A DNA stretch of 16,200 bases from Acidobacteriaceae bacterium. GTDB taxonomy: Bacteria; Acidobacteriota; Terriglobia; Terriglobales; Acidobacteriaceae. Under the pieces are notes generated by a model that had not been told where the DNA came from, searched no databases, and was given only the letters and a program-made list of their open reading frames with translations. The position numbers were made by a program, and so were the translations under genes. The stretch spans positions 1 to 16,200 of the forward strand of contig PLKU01000080.1 in assembly GCA_003140705.1 (NCBI GenBank), read 5' to 3'. Below, in pieces: positions 7,173 to 13,559 of this stretch (positions are counted from its first letter, which is position 1; the number at the start of each line of letters is the position of its first letter).

Positions 7173-8132
7173 ATGACGACAGAATCATCGCAGCCCCAGC
7201 CCGACTTGGGGCCCGCTCCAGCTTTGGCCAATGGGCAAGGGCAGTCACAAGGGCATCGCCGCCGCAGGCGCCGCCGCAAGAATAAATCCAGCCAGGCGAG
7301 CACTCCTCAGGCACAGCAGGCGCAACCAATCAATGGACAGCCCGCCGAAGCCAAGGCCCCCCCGATGCAAAGTCGGGAGAGCAGCCCGCCACAGCCAAAT
7401 GGCCAGCCTCGGCCCGGCAAAGGTCAACAAGGCCAGGGTCAGGGACGGAAGAAGAAAAAGTTCTTTCAGAAGGGTTCGGCCTCGCCTCCACAGCCAGGCA
7501 ACAGCGCGGGTTATTCTGCGCAGGGGTCCGGTCAGGGCAAACGCAAGTCCAAGCAGCGGGGCCCAAGGGAGTTTGTGGGCCCGATGGACCACAGCTACCG
7601 CGCAGTCAATGGCAACATCTCCGACGGTCCAGCTTCCACCATCCAAATCACGAGCAACGGACACAACAGCCACTACCAGGATGTTTACGTGGTTCAGCCT
7701 GTCGTTGCCATGCGCGAAGATGCGCCAACACGCATCTTCTGCTTTATCGAAGATCTGTTTTTTGCGGCCAAGATTCAGGAGACAGCCCGCAAATTGGGCG
7801 TGAAGGTGGAATTCATCAAGGGTGGCGACAAGGAGTCGGTCACCAGGTTGACCGAATTCCCCGAATCAGCGCGTCCTACGCTGCTGGTGTTCGACCTGAA
7901 CAACCTGAATGCCAAGCCAATCAGCCTGATCCCCAAGTTCAAGGCGAAGCTCAAGAAGGCTACCTCGATCATTGGGTTCCTCAATCATTTGCAGGGCGAC
8001 TTGAAGATGAAGGCGATTGAGGCAGGCTGCGATACAGTCATGCCGCGGTCTGCCTTTTCGCAGAGCCTGCCGAATCTCCTGCGCCGCTATGGGATGGATG
8101 AAGAAGAAGAATACGCACAACAGCCCATGTAA
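7173..8132 (+). CDS. Pseudo-receiver protein with basic Gln/Gly/Pro-rich N-terminal tail
   Basis: The start is the ATG at 7173 (319 residues), preceded by AGGA at a suitable distance; an in-frame upstream GTG at 7011 adds 54 residues of no clear character. Residues 1 to about 135 are low complexity (Gln, Gly, Pro, Ser) with three basic clusters: seven Arg at 29-35, RKKKK at 92-96 and KRKSKQR at 123-129. Residues about 187-306 look like a CheY-type alpha/beta domain: E193-D194 after the first strand, D241 in LLVFDLNN at the phosphoacceptor position, and a GFLNHLQGD ... EAGCDTVMPRSAF end. There the usual Lys-Pro is replaced by Pro-Arg. The C-terminus is acidic (DEEEE). Function unknown. The basic tail suggests nucleic-acid or ribosome binding; loss of the receiver Lys suggests phosphorylation-independent use. 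Both are inferences. Confidence 0.8.
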   Translation: MTTESSQPQPDLGPAPALANGQGQSQGHRRRRRRRKNKSSQASTPQAQQAQPINGQPAEAKAPPMQSRESSPPQPNGQPRPGKGQQGQGQGRKKKKFFQKGSASPPQPGNSAGYSAQGSGQGKRKSKQRGPREFVGPMDHSYRAVNGNISDGPASTIQITSNGHNSHYQDVYVVQPVVAMREDAPTRIFCFIEDLFFAAKIQETARKLGVKVEFIKGGDKESVTRLTEFPESARPTLLVFDLNNLNAKPISLIPKFKAKLKKATSIIGFLNHLQGDLKMKAIEAGCDTVMPRSAFSQSLPNLLRRYGMDEEEEYAQQPM

Positions 8133-8159
8133 CTTGTGCTCGATGAATATTCGAGAATA

Positions 8160-8194
8160 AAAGGCGTCCGCCACGGCGGACGCCTTTCTGTTTT
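8160..8194 (+). terminator. Rho-independent terminator, probably bidirectional
   Basis: Stem aaaggcgtccgc (8160-8171) pairs with gcggacgccttt (8176-8187) around a CACG loop, followed by CTGTTTT. It sits 27 bases after the stop of the pseudo-receiver gene. Read on the other strand the stem ends in TTTTATT, so it can also stop the leftward HIT-gene transcript. Confidence 0.9.
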
Positions 8195-8237
8195 GATGCA
8201 AATGGGCTAACTCGATCGGGTTCGGGCTCCACAGAAT

Positions 8238-8576
8238 CTACCCGGGCGGCCAGGTCATGGAACGGCCGCCGAGCAGGTGCAGATGGAGATGGTCAACGGT
8301 TTGGCCGCCATCCGGACCGGAGTTTATGACAACCCGATAGCCGTTTTCAAGCTGTTTGCTTCTGGCGATCTCCGCCGCTGCCCAAAGCAGTTGACCCAAT
8401 AGTGCCGTGTCTCCTACTTCGACTTCGCCTAGCGATCCGATGTGCTTGCGCGGCACGATCAGCACATGCACTGGTGCCTTAGGATTCAGGTCGGCGAAAG
8501 CATAGCAGCACTCATTCTGGTAAACGGCGATTGAGGGGATGGACCCCTCGACGATCTTGCAAAAAATGCAACTCAT
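8238..8576 (-). CDS. HIT (histidine triad) family nucleotide hydrolase, HINT/PKCI-like
   Basis: 112 residues, the usual size for bacterial HINT proteins. The N-terminal CIFCKIVEG block (C3, C6) is typical of the branch, followed by YAFADLNPKAPVHVLIVPRKHI. The histidine triad is H96-L-H98-L-H100-L-L, H98 being the expected nucleophile, and the protein ends with the family's TWPPG. Family members hydrolyse purine phosphoramidates such as AMP-lysine in the cytosol; the natural substrate here is unknown. The gene follows the RbsD-like gene by 63 bp on the same strand but has a plausible promoter of its own (8586-8613). No obvious Shine-Dalgarno sequence precedes the ATG. Confidence 0.93.
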   Translation of the reverse strand: MSCIFCKIVEGSIPSIAVYQNECCYAFADLNPKAPVHVLIVPRKHIGSLGEVEVGDTALLGQLLWAAAEIARSKQLENGYRVVINSGPDGGQTVDHLHLHLLGGRSMTWPPG

Positions 8577-8585
8577 AGCGGAACC

Positions 8586-8613
8586 AGTGTACAGGAACTC
8601 GACTCCGCATCAA
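8586..8613 (-). promoter_or_regulatory. Candidate sigma-70 promoter for the HIT gene
   Basis: On the minus strand TTGATG (8608-8613) and TACACT (8586-8591) are separated by 16 nt. The -10 ends 9 nt before the ATG, so a start about 7 nt downstream would leave a 5' leader of only a few bases. This agrees with the absence of a ribosome binding site. Confidence 0.4.
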
Positions 8614-8639
8614 GACCCAGCGGCTGAACTATCCCCAGC

Positions 8640-9029
8640 TCAGGCTGATTCAAGAATCATGTTTGCGTAGGGAACCGTGTCTCCAGTGCGAATCAGGCCA
8701 ATTGCCTGTGGAACGCGCTTTTTGAATTCGATGTGCGGTTCGAAGGTCAGCGGAATACCGCGAAGCGCGCGCCTGAACTGTTGTCGAATTTGCAGCGCGT
8801 TGGCGCCGCGAAACTCCTCCGCCATGAAGGCATGACCAATGCCAAAGTTCGGCCGAATTGCGTTGAGCACATCGAGAACGCGTGGCAGATCGTCGATGAG
8901 CGCGATATCGACCGTCTCAATCTGCGGCCAGAAGGGAAATCCCCGGTCGGCAATGACCAGGGTGTTCGTATGGCGGATGCGGCTCAGCAGGAAGTTGATA
9001 TGCGGATTCAAGATGCCTGTCTTCAACAT
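8640..9029 (-). CDS. rbsD: D-ribose pyranase (RbsD/FucU family)
   Basis: 129 residues, against 139 for E. coli RbsD. RbsD interconverts the pyranose and furanose forms of D-ribose so that ribokinase can use it. The sequence keeps the RbsD order: MLKTGILNP, a SRIRHTNTLVIADRG block with H20 and D28 at the family's active-site numbers, AEEF, H99 before EFK, and the signature TGDTVPYANMIL. AAGGAG lies about 10 nt before the ATG, fixing the start. No ribose transporter or ribokinase is visible in the window, so it appears to be a solo copy. FucU, the L-fucose mutarotase sister group, is less likely from the N-terminal block, but sugar specificity cannot be proven from sequence alone. Confidence 0.82.
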   Translation of the reverse strand: MLKTGILNPHINFLLSRIRHTNTLVIADRGFPFWPQIETVDIALIDDLPRVLDVLNAIRPNFGIGHAFMAEEFRGANALQIRQQFRRALRGIPLTFEPHIEFKKRVPQAIGLIRTGDTVPYANMILESA

Positions 9030-9216
9030 GCGATCAAGGCTCCTTGGGGCAGGCTGTCAGATTGCACGAAGCCCCCATTCGCGGGTCCCAGTCTACGGAG
9101 GAAGACTATCCAGACGCAAATCCTGACGATCGGCTCTGGTTTATCTCCATCCCACCCGCTTCGCAAACGATCTCAAAACCGTTTGCCATCCGTAATCCAA
9201 TCAGAGCCAGGACAAC

Positions 9217-9681
9217 TCAGCCTGTGTGGTCCAGCAAGATCTTCCAGCCCTCCGGCCCCTTGCGCCAAACCAGAGAGAAGATGCCATCGTCCTTTTTCGC
9301 TTCGCCTTTGGCCGCACGTTCAAGGTGGAAATTCCCGGTGACGACAGCAAACTCAACCGCACCGCAGGTGCTAGGCAACAGCCGAACCTCTAGATTGCTG
9401 AAGGTCAGAGTCCCCATCTGTTCCGGAGTTGAATAAGCCTTGGTATAGCGCTCAAGAATTGGGCCATAACCCTTGTGAAGCGTGGCTCCAAGGAAGGCGG
9501 TCTCCGGCGAGTTTTCGTAGAGTTTCATGAAGGCCGGAATGTCAGCGCGGTTCCACGCGGCGGCCTGTGCTGCCATTGACGATTCCATTGCCTTGCGATC
9601 AGCGTCGTTTGCCGTGGGAGATTGGGTGCAGGCCGGCACGCTGGCGCAAATCAGCATCAGCATCAGCAAGAGGTTGCGCAT
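9217..9681 (-). CDS. NTF2-like (SnoaL/DUF4440-type) putative lipoprotein
   Basis: 154 residues. The N-terminus MRNLLLMLMLICASVPAC reads as a lipoprotein signal peptide with VPAC as a slightly atypical lipobox (Pro at -2). The rest has the pattern of small cone-shaped NTF2-like domains: AAQAAAWNRADIPAFMKLY, then AFLGATLHKGYGPILERY, then beta strands ending in FSLVWRKGPEGWKILLDHTG. Such proteins are often of unknown function; some are enzymes, others small-molecule binders. A strong GGGAGGAAA lies just before the ATG at 9681. The gene is divergent from the Mo-oxidoreductase, with starts only 34 bp apart, and on the same strand as rbsD after a 187-bp gap. Confidence 0.78.
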   Translation of the reverse strand: MRNLLLMLMLICASVPACTQSPTANDADRKAMESSMAAQAAAWNRADIPAFMKLYENSPETAFLGATLHKGYGPILERYTKAYSTPEQMGTLTFSNLEVRLLPSTCGAVEFAVVTGNFHLERAAKGEAKKDDGIFSLVWRKGPEGWKILLDHTG

Positions 9682-9703
9682 CGATTTTCCTCCCGGTCCA
9701 GCT

Positions 9704-9709
9704 TACAAT
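9704..9709 (+). promoter_or_regulatory. Candidate -10 element (TACAAT) for a leaderless oxidoreductase transcript
   Basis: The hexamer is the same as in front of mutM and is again followed by exactly 6 nt and then ATG (9716). The 34-bp divergent gap leaves little room for a leader, and there is no ribosome site in plus orientation. No convincing -35 is seen at 16-18 nt spacing; that stretch overlaps the start of the divergent lipoprotein gene. Confidence 0.4.
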
Positions 9710-9715
9710 GGCAGC

Positions 9716-11917
9716 ATGTCCGCGGTTGCCGGCTCTTCCCCTTTTCGCGTGGTGCACACGGTCTGTTCGCACGACTGCCCGGACTCCTGCGGGGTTCTGG
9801 TTACCGTGAACGAAGAGGGTCGTGCCGTGAGAGTGGTGGGCGACCCGGCGCATCCCGTCACGCAGGGATTTCTGTGCGGCAAGGTGGCCAAGTATCTTGA
9901 TCTCGTCTACGCGCCGGAGCGAATCCTTTATCCACTGAAGCGCAAGCCAGGCGTCACGAAAGAGCCGCTGACCCGCGGCCGGGAACACGAAGCTTTTGAG
10001 CGCGTCAGCTGGGATGAGGCGCTCGGCGCGATTGCTGAGCGCCTGAAGCATGTTGCGGAAGATTTTGGTCCGGAGTCAATCCTGCCCTACAGCTACGCCG
10101 GAACGATTGGCGTGCTTGGGTTCGGGTCGATGGACCGGCGTTTTTTTCACCGGTTGGGTGCATGCCAACTGGACCGGACCATCTGCTCAGAGGCTGGCGG
10201 CGAGGCCTGGAAGCTCGTCTACGGCAAGAAATTGGGCATGCCCACAGAAGACTTCCGCCTGGCCAGGCTGGTGTTGGCGTGGGGTGCAAATATCCACGGC
10301 AACAATGTCCACCTGTGGCCGATGGTGGAGCAGGCGCGGCGCAACGGAGCGCGCCTGATTGTGATCGATCCTTACAAGACACGAACAGCGGCGCTGGCCG
10401 ACTGGCATATCGCCATCCGCCCAGGGACGGATGCGGCGTTGGCGCTGGGGATGATGCAGGTGATCCTGAACGAGGGCCTCGAGAACCGCGAGTACATTGA
10501 CGAAATGACGCATGGATTCACTCAGCTCGCCGAGCGGGCGCGCGAGTACACGCCGGAGCGCGTGGCAGCGTGGACTGGCATGACCGCAAGCGAAGTTGAG
10601 CAACTGGCGCGCGAATATGCGACCACACAGCCGGCTGCTCTGCGCATGAACTATGGCGTGCAGCGTTCTGAAAACGGTGGGACCGCGGTGAGGGCAATAG
10701 CCATGCTGCCGGCGCTGACAGGTGCGTGGAAGCATCGTGGCGGGGGTGCGCAGCTCTCCACTTCTGGAGCATTCAAGTGGGACGAAGAGGCTGTCAGGCG
10801 ACCTGACCTTGCCATGGCTTCACCGCTCGGGCGGCTGGCGCGCGTGGTGAATATGTGCAGGCTTGGCGAAGCACTCGCCGAGCAGGCATCAGGGATTGAG
10901 GACGCCGGGCCGGAAAACGCTCCCGCGGTCAAGGCGCTTTTTGTCTACAACTCGAATCCGGGCGCCGTGGCTCCCAACCAGAACTCGGTGCGGCGGGGCA
11001 TGGAGCGACCGGATTTGTTTACGGTGGTGCACGAACTTTTCTTTACCGATACAACCGACTACGCGGACTATATTCTCCCAGCGACCACGTTCCTTGAACA
11101 TACTGACGTTCAAGGCGCCTACGGGCACTACTTCTTGCAGCTTTCGCAACAGGCCATCGAGCCACCGGGCGAGGCCCGCTCGAATGTATGGCTGTTTAGC
11201 CAGTTGGCCCAACGCATGGGGTTTCGAGAGGAATGCTTCCGCGATACGCCGGAGCAAATCATCCGCCAGGCGCTGGCCATTGGGCCAGATGGCCACGCGA
11301 CCAATATGGACATGGAGCACATCACGTTCGAAGACTTGAAAGATCTGGGCCACATTCCGCTCGGCTTTCATTTGCAGCCAGAGACGCGACCCTTTCAGCC
11401 ATACACTTCTGGCAAGCTGCCGACGGTGTCTGGGAAGGTCGAATTCTTTTCGGAGAAGTTGGCGGCGCAGGGGATAGATCCGCTGCCGAGCTTCGTTCCT
11501 CCAACAGAGTCGCGTTGGGGTGAAGCCGCTAAGCGCTTTCCGCTGGAATTCCTCGGCCGTAAGGCGGATAACTACATGAATTCAACCTTTGCCCACCTTG
11601 ACGGACACCGGAAGATGGAAGCGCGCAAGAGACACCGGCTGGAGATCCACCCGACTGACGCTGAGGAGCGCGGGATTGCCGATGGGGATTCGGTGCGTAT
11701 TTGGAATGATCGTGGCGAGCTCAAGCTGACGGCGCTCTTCAACGCCAGCCTGCCGCCAGGCGTTGTCGCGGGGCAGCTGGACTGGGCGAAGCTTTCGGCC
11801 ACAGGCGGCAATGTCAATGCGCTCACCAGTGAGCGGCTGACCGACATCGGCGCAGGAGCCACGTTCTATTCCACGCTGGTCGAGGTTGCAAAGACGGACA
11901 GCCAGCAACCGCAGTAA
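9716..11917 (+). CDS. Molybdopterin (bis-MGD) oxidoreductase, soluble, formate-dehydrogenase-like
   Basis: 733 residues from the ATG at 9716; an upstream in-frame extension to 9527 overlaps the divergent lipoprotein gene and is rejected. The N-terminal 4Fe-4S site is C17-x3-C21-x3-C25 ... C54-G-K56; in many family members the Lys links cluster and cofactor. Then follow the LVLAWGANIHGNN and VIDPYKTRTAALAD dinucleotide-binding blocks, and a C-terminal molybdopterin-dinucleotide domain (MNSTFAHL ... RHRLEIHPTDAEERGIADGD ... GQLDW). C157 in RTICSEAGG lies where the Mo ligand is expected, but I cannot be sure. There is no twin-arginine signal, so it is probably cytoplasmic. No Fe-S or membrane subunit gene lies alongside. 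Substrate unknown; formate, other small acids or sulfur compounds are all possible. First gene of a likely operon with rhodanese. Confidence 0.9.
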   Translation: MSAVAGSSPFRVVHTVCSHDCPDSCGVLVTVNEEGRAVRVVGDPAHPVTQGFLCGKVAKYLDLVYAPERILYPLKRKPGVTKEPLTRGREHEAFERVSWDEALGAIAERLKHVAEDFGPESILPYSYAGTIGVLGFGSMDRRFFHRLGACQLDRTICSEAGGEAWKLVYGKKLGMPTEDFRLARLVLAWGANIHGNNVHLWPMVEQARRNGARLIVIDPYKTRTAALADWHIAIRPGTDAALALGMMQVILNEGLENREYIDEMTHGFTQLAERAREYTPERVAAWTGMTASEVEQLAREYATTQPAALRMNYGVQRSENGGTAVRAIAMLPALTGAWKHRGGGAQLSTSGAFKWDEEAVRRPDLAMASPLGRLARVVNMCRLGEALAEQASGIEDAGPENAPAVKALFVYNSNPGAVAPNQNSVRRGMERPDLFTVVHELFFTDTTDYADYILPATTFLEHTDVQGAYGHYFLQLSQQAIEPPGEARSNVWLFSQLAQRMGFREECFRDTPEQIIRQALAIGPDGHATNMDMEHITFEDLKDLGHIPLGFHLQPETRPFQPYTSGKLPTVSGKVEFFSEKLAAQGIDPLPSFVPPTESRWGEAAKRFPLEFLGRKADNYMNSTFAHLDGHRKMEARKRHRLEIHPTDAEERGIADGDSVRIWNDRGELKLTALFNASLPPGVVAGQLDWAKLSATGGNVNALTSERLTDIGAGATFYSTLVEVAKTDSQQPQ

Positions 11918-11927
11918 TCTTGTAGTC

Positions 11928-12293
11928 ATGAATTGGTCAGTCGTCATCATAGTTATGGCCGCCCTCGCGGTCTTTTTTCTTTTGAAGCACTTCGGGCAGA
12001 CCTCCGCGAAGGAAGCACAGGCTCTGCTCAAGAACGGCGCTCTGGTAATTGACGTTCGCAATTCCGAAGAGTACAACTCCGGGCATCTGGTCAGTGCTAT
12101 CAACATTCCGCTCGATGAAATTGAGGAGACTCTGCCGCGCCACGTCAAAGACAAGACTGAGGCGCTGCTGCTGCACTGCCAGAGTGGGATGCGCAGCGGC
12201 ATCGCCCGGAAGAAGCTGAAAGCCTTGGGTTATACAAGAGCCTACAATCTGGGCTCCTATCGACGGGCAGCGCAGATCGTCGGGCGCCGGTAA
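11928..12293 (+). CDS. Membrane-anchored single-domain rhodanese
   Basis: 121 residues starting at ATG 11928, 10 bp after the oxidoreductase stop. Residues 4-19 form one transmembrane segment (VVIIVMAALAVFFLL). The rest is one rhodanese domain with VIDVRNSEEYNSGHL and the active-site loop C84-Q-S-G-M-R. Rhodaneses carry persulfide sulfur on that cysteine. The topology is not decided by sequence: a short N-terminus and a KH after the helix allow either side. The tight coupling to a Mo enzyme suggests a role in supplying or removing sulfur, but this is inference. A longer in-frame start at 11886 lies inside the previous gene and is unlikely. Confidence 0.88.
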   Translation: MNWSVVIIVMAALAVFFLLKHFGQTSAKEAQALLKNGALVIDVRNSEEYNSGHLVSAINIPLDEIEETLPRHVKDKTEALLLHCQSGMRSGIARKKLKALGYTRAYNLGSYRRAAQIVGRR

Positions 12294-12360
12294 GCGGAAA
12301 TTCTGCAAGTCAACCAGCACGATTGCACTCCGTCTTGCGACAGAGAAGGAGAAGTGACCC

Positions 12361-12909
12361 ATGGCGCTGAAGATCACGCATTCTTATCTCGAAGATTCGA
12401 TAGCCGTGCTTCGCCACTACAAAGGACTCGCCGAGCGAGCAATGGCGCAGGTGGCGGATGAGCAACTCTTCACGGAGCTCGATAGGGAGTCAAACTCGAT
12501 TGCCATCACCGTGAAGCACATGGCGGGCAACATGCGCTCGCGCTGGACCGATTTCTTGACCAGCGATGGGGAAAAGCCGGATCGCAACCGCGATTTGGAA
12601 TTCGTCGGGCCGCCTCAGACACGCACGGCGTTGATGGCGATTTGGGAAGAGGGATGGGCCTGCGTCCTCACATCGCTTGAGTCGCTCACCGATGCGGACA
12701 TCACGCGGACGGTGACCATTCGCGGCGAAGCGCACTCGGTAATGCAGGCAATTAATCGCCAGGTTGCTCACTACAGCTACCACTGTGGACAGATCGTATT
12801 GTTGGCGAAGCACCTCGGCGCAGACGGATGGACAGCTTTGACTATCCCGCGCGGGAAATCAGAAGACTACAATCGCCGCCTGCTGGCAGGGCAGGCCAGC
12901 CAACGCTAG
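12361..12909 (+). CDS. DUF1572 protein, DinB/YfiT-like four-helix fold
   Basis: 182 residues, with AGGAGAAG ideally placed before the ATG. The DinB-superfamily metal triad is visible: H53 in VKHMAGNM, and H137 and H141 in VAHYSYHCGQIV. The fold class is a four-helix bundle that binds a divalent metal; some relatives are thiol-dependent (bacillithiol or mycothiol) S-transferases, many are uncharacterised. It lies 67 bp after the rhodanese and 12 bp before a damaged SRPBCC gene, so co-transcription is likely. Family assignment is confident; biochemical role unknown. Confidence 0.87.
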   Translation: MALKITHSYLEDSIAVLRHYKGLAERAMAQVADEQLFTELDRESNSIAITVKHMAGNMRSRWTDFLTSDGEKPDRNRDLEFVGPPQTRTALMAIWEEGWACVLTSLESLTDADITRTVTIRGEAHSVMQAINRQVAHYSYHCGQIVLLAKHLGADGWTALTIPRGKSEDYNRRLLAGQASQR

Positions 12910-12921
12910 AGAAGGATTGAG

Positions 12922-13352
12922 ATGGCAAATATATACAACGCCGAATCCAGATTGCAAAAAAGCCGGAAGAGATCTATCCACTAGTTGCCACTGCGCAGGG
13001 CTTTCGCCAACGGTGGGCAGCGGACGTGACGGGAGCTGGAGGGGTTGTCGAATTGGGATTCTTCAACAAAGCAACGGCCTACCGGCTGAGGCCTGAGGTG
13101 GATTCGCCTCCGGCCAGGGCGCAGTGGGTTTGCGAGACGGGAGATGAGCGGGGCGACACACATCTGATTTTTGTGTTGGCGCCGTTGGGCTCGGGAAGTG
13201 TCCTTCGTTTTGCACATGCGGGCTGGAAAGCGGAGACCGATTACTTCTTTTCCTGCACAACGACGTGGGGCGAACTGATGTTCCGGCTGAGGGCGGCTGC
13301 GGAAGGGAAATCGCGGGGACCGCCGTTTCTTGCTGACGACCTGGCGTATTAA
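12922..13352 (+). pseudogene. SRPBCC (START/AHSA1-like) domain protein, frameshifted near its start
   Basis: A well-placed GAAGGA precedes ATG 12922, but this frame reads MANIYNAES and stops at 12982-12984. From about 12939 the +2-shifted frame reads RRIQIAKKPEEIYPLV and stays open to 13352, through VTGAGGVVELGFFNKA, THLIFVLAPLG and WKAETDYFFSCTTTWGELMFRL. That is the pattern of an AHSA1/polyketide-cyclase-like lipid- or ligand-binding fold of about 140 residues. The open frame has no start codon of its own upstream; a TGA at 12918 closes it. One missing base between 12925 and 12940 joins the pieces. This is either a real recent frameshift or a sequence error. If translated as it stands, an internal GTG at 13026 would give only a 108-residue fragment lacking the first helix. 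Confidence 0.75.
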
Positions 13353-13366
13353 GGGCTCTTCGAACG

Positions 13367-13552
13367 GTGGAAACGCAGCAAAGATCGGTGGCATTAGGGG
13401 AATGGGAGCCGCACGTTGACGAGATGTTCATCGGCGTCCTGGATGATTTCCACTTGATTCAGCGCCAACGCGCCCCCAGGCGAGGCGAGTCATCGGTAGA
13501 AGCGGGATGGGACTTGCTTCACAGGATTGAAGCCGTAGAACTCGTGGGATAA
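13367..13552 (+). CDS. Unrecognised 61-residue reading frame (doubtful)
   Basis: A GTG-started frame between the broken SRPBCC gene and the next gene. The composition is not unusual (GEWEPHVDEMFIGVLDDF is the most protein-like part). It ends in TAA just before the next gene, whose promoter-like GATAAT overlaps its end. There is no ribosome site of note and no family I recognise. It may be a fragment of a larger decayed frame or chance. Confidence 0.2.
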   Translation: METQQRSVALGEWEPHVDEMFIGVLDDFHLIQRQRAPRRGESSVEAGWDLLHRIEAVELVG

Positions 13553-13553
13553 T
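13527..13553 (+). promoter_or_regulatory. Candidate sigma-70 promoter with -10 placed for a leaderless GTG start
   Basis: TTGAAG (13527-13532) and GATAAT (13548-13553) are separated by 15 nt. GATAAT matches the -10 consensus at 5 of 6 and ends 6 nt before the GTG at 13560, the same geometry as at mutM and the oxidoreductase. The spacer is shorter than the usual 16-18. Confidence 0.4.
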
Positions 13554-13559
13554 GCTCAG

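Noticed and set aside
7245..7673. 142-residue minus-strand frame with Leu/Ala-rich segments opposite the basic tail
   Set aside because: Apparent hydrophobicity comes from complementing the Gln/Gly/Arg-rich low-complexity codons; the sense frame has start, ribosome site and terminator.
9106..9189. 27-residue minus-strand ORF (MANGFEIVCEAGG...) between rbsD and the lipoprotein gene
   Set aside because: Too short, no ribosome site, no family recognised; it lies downstream in frame of the lipoprotein stop, probably by chance.
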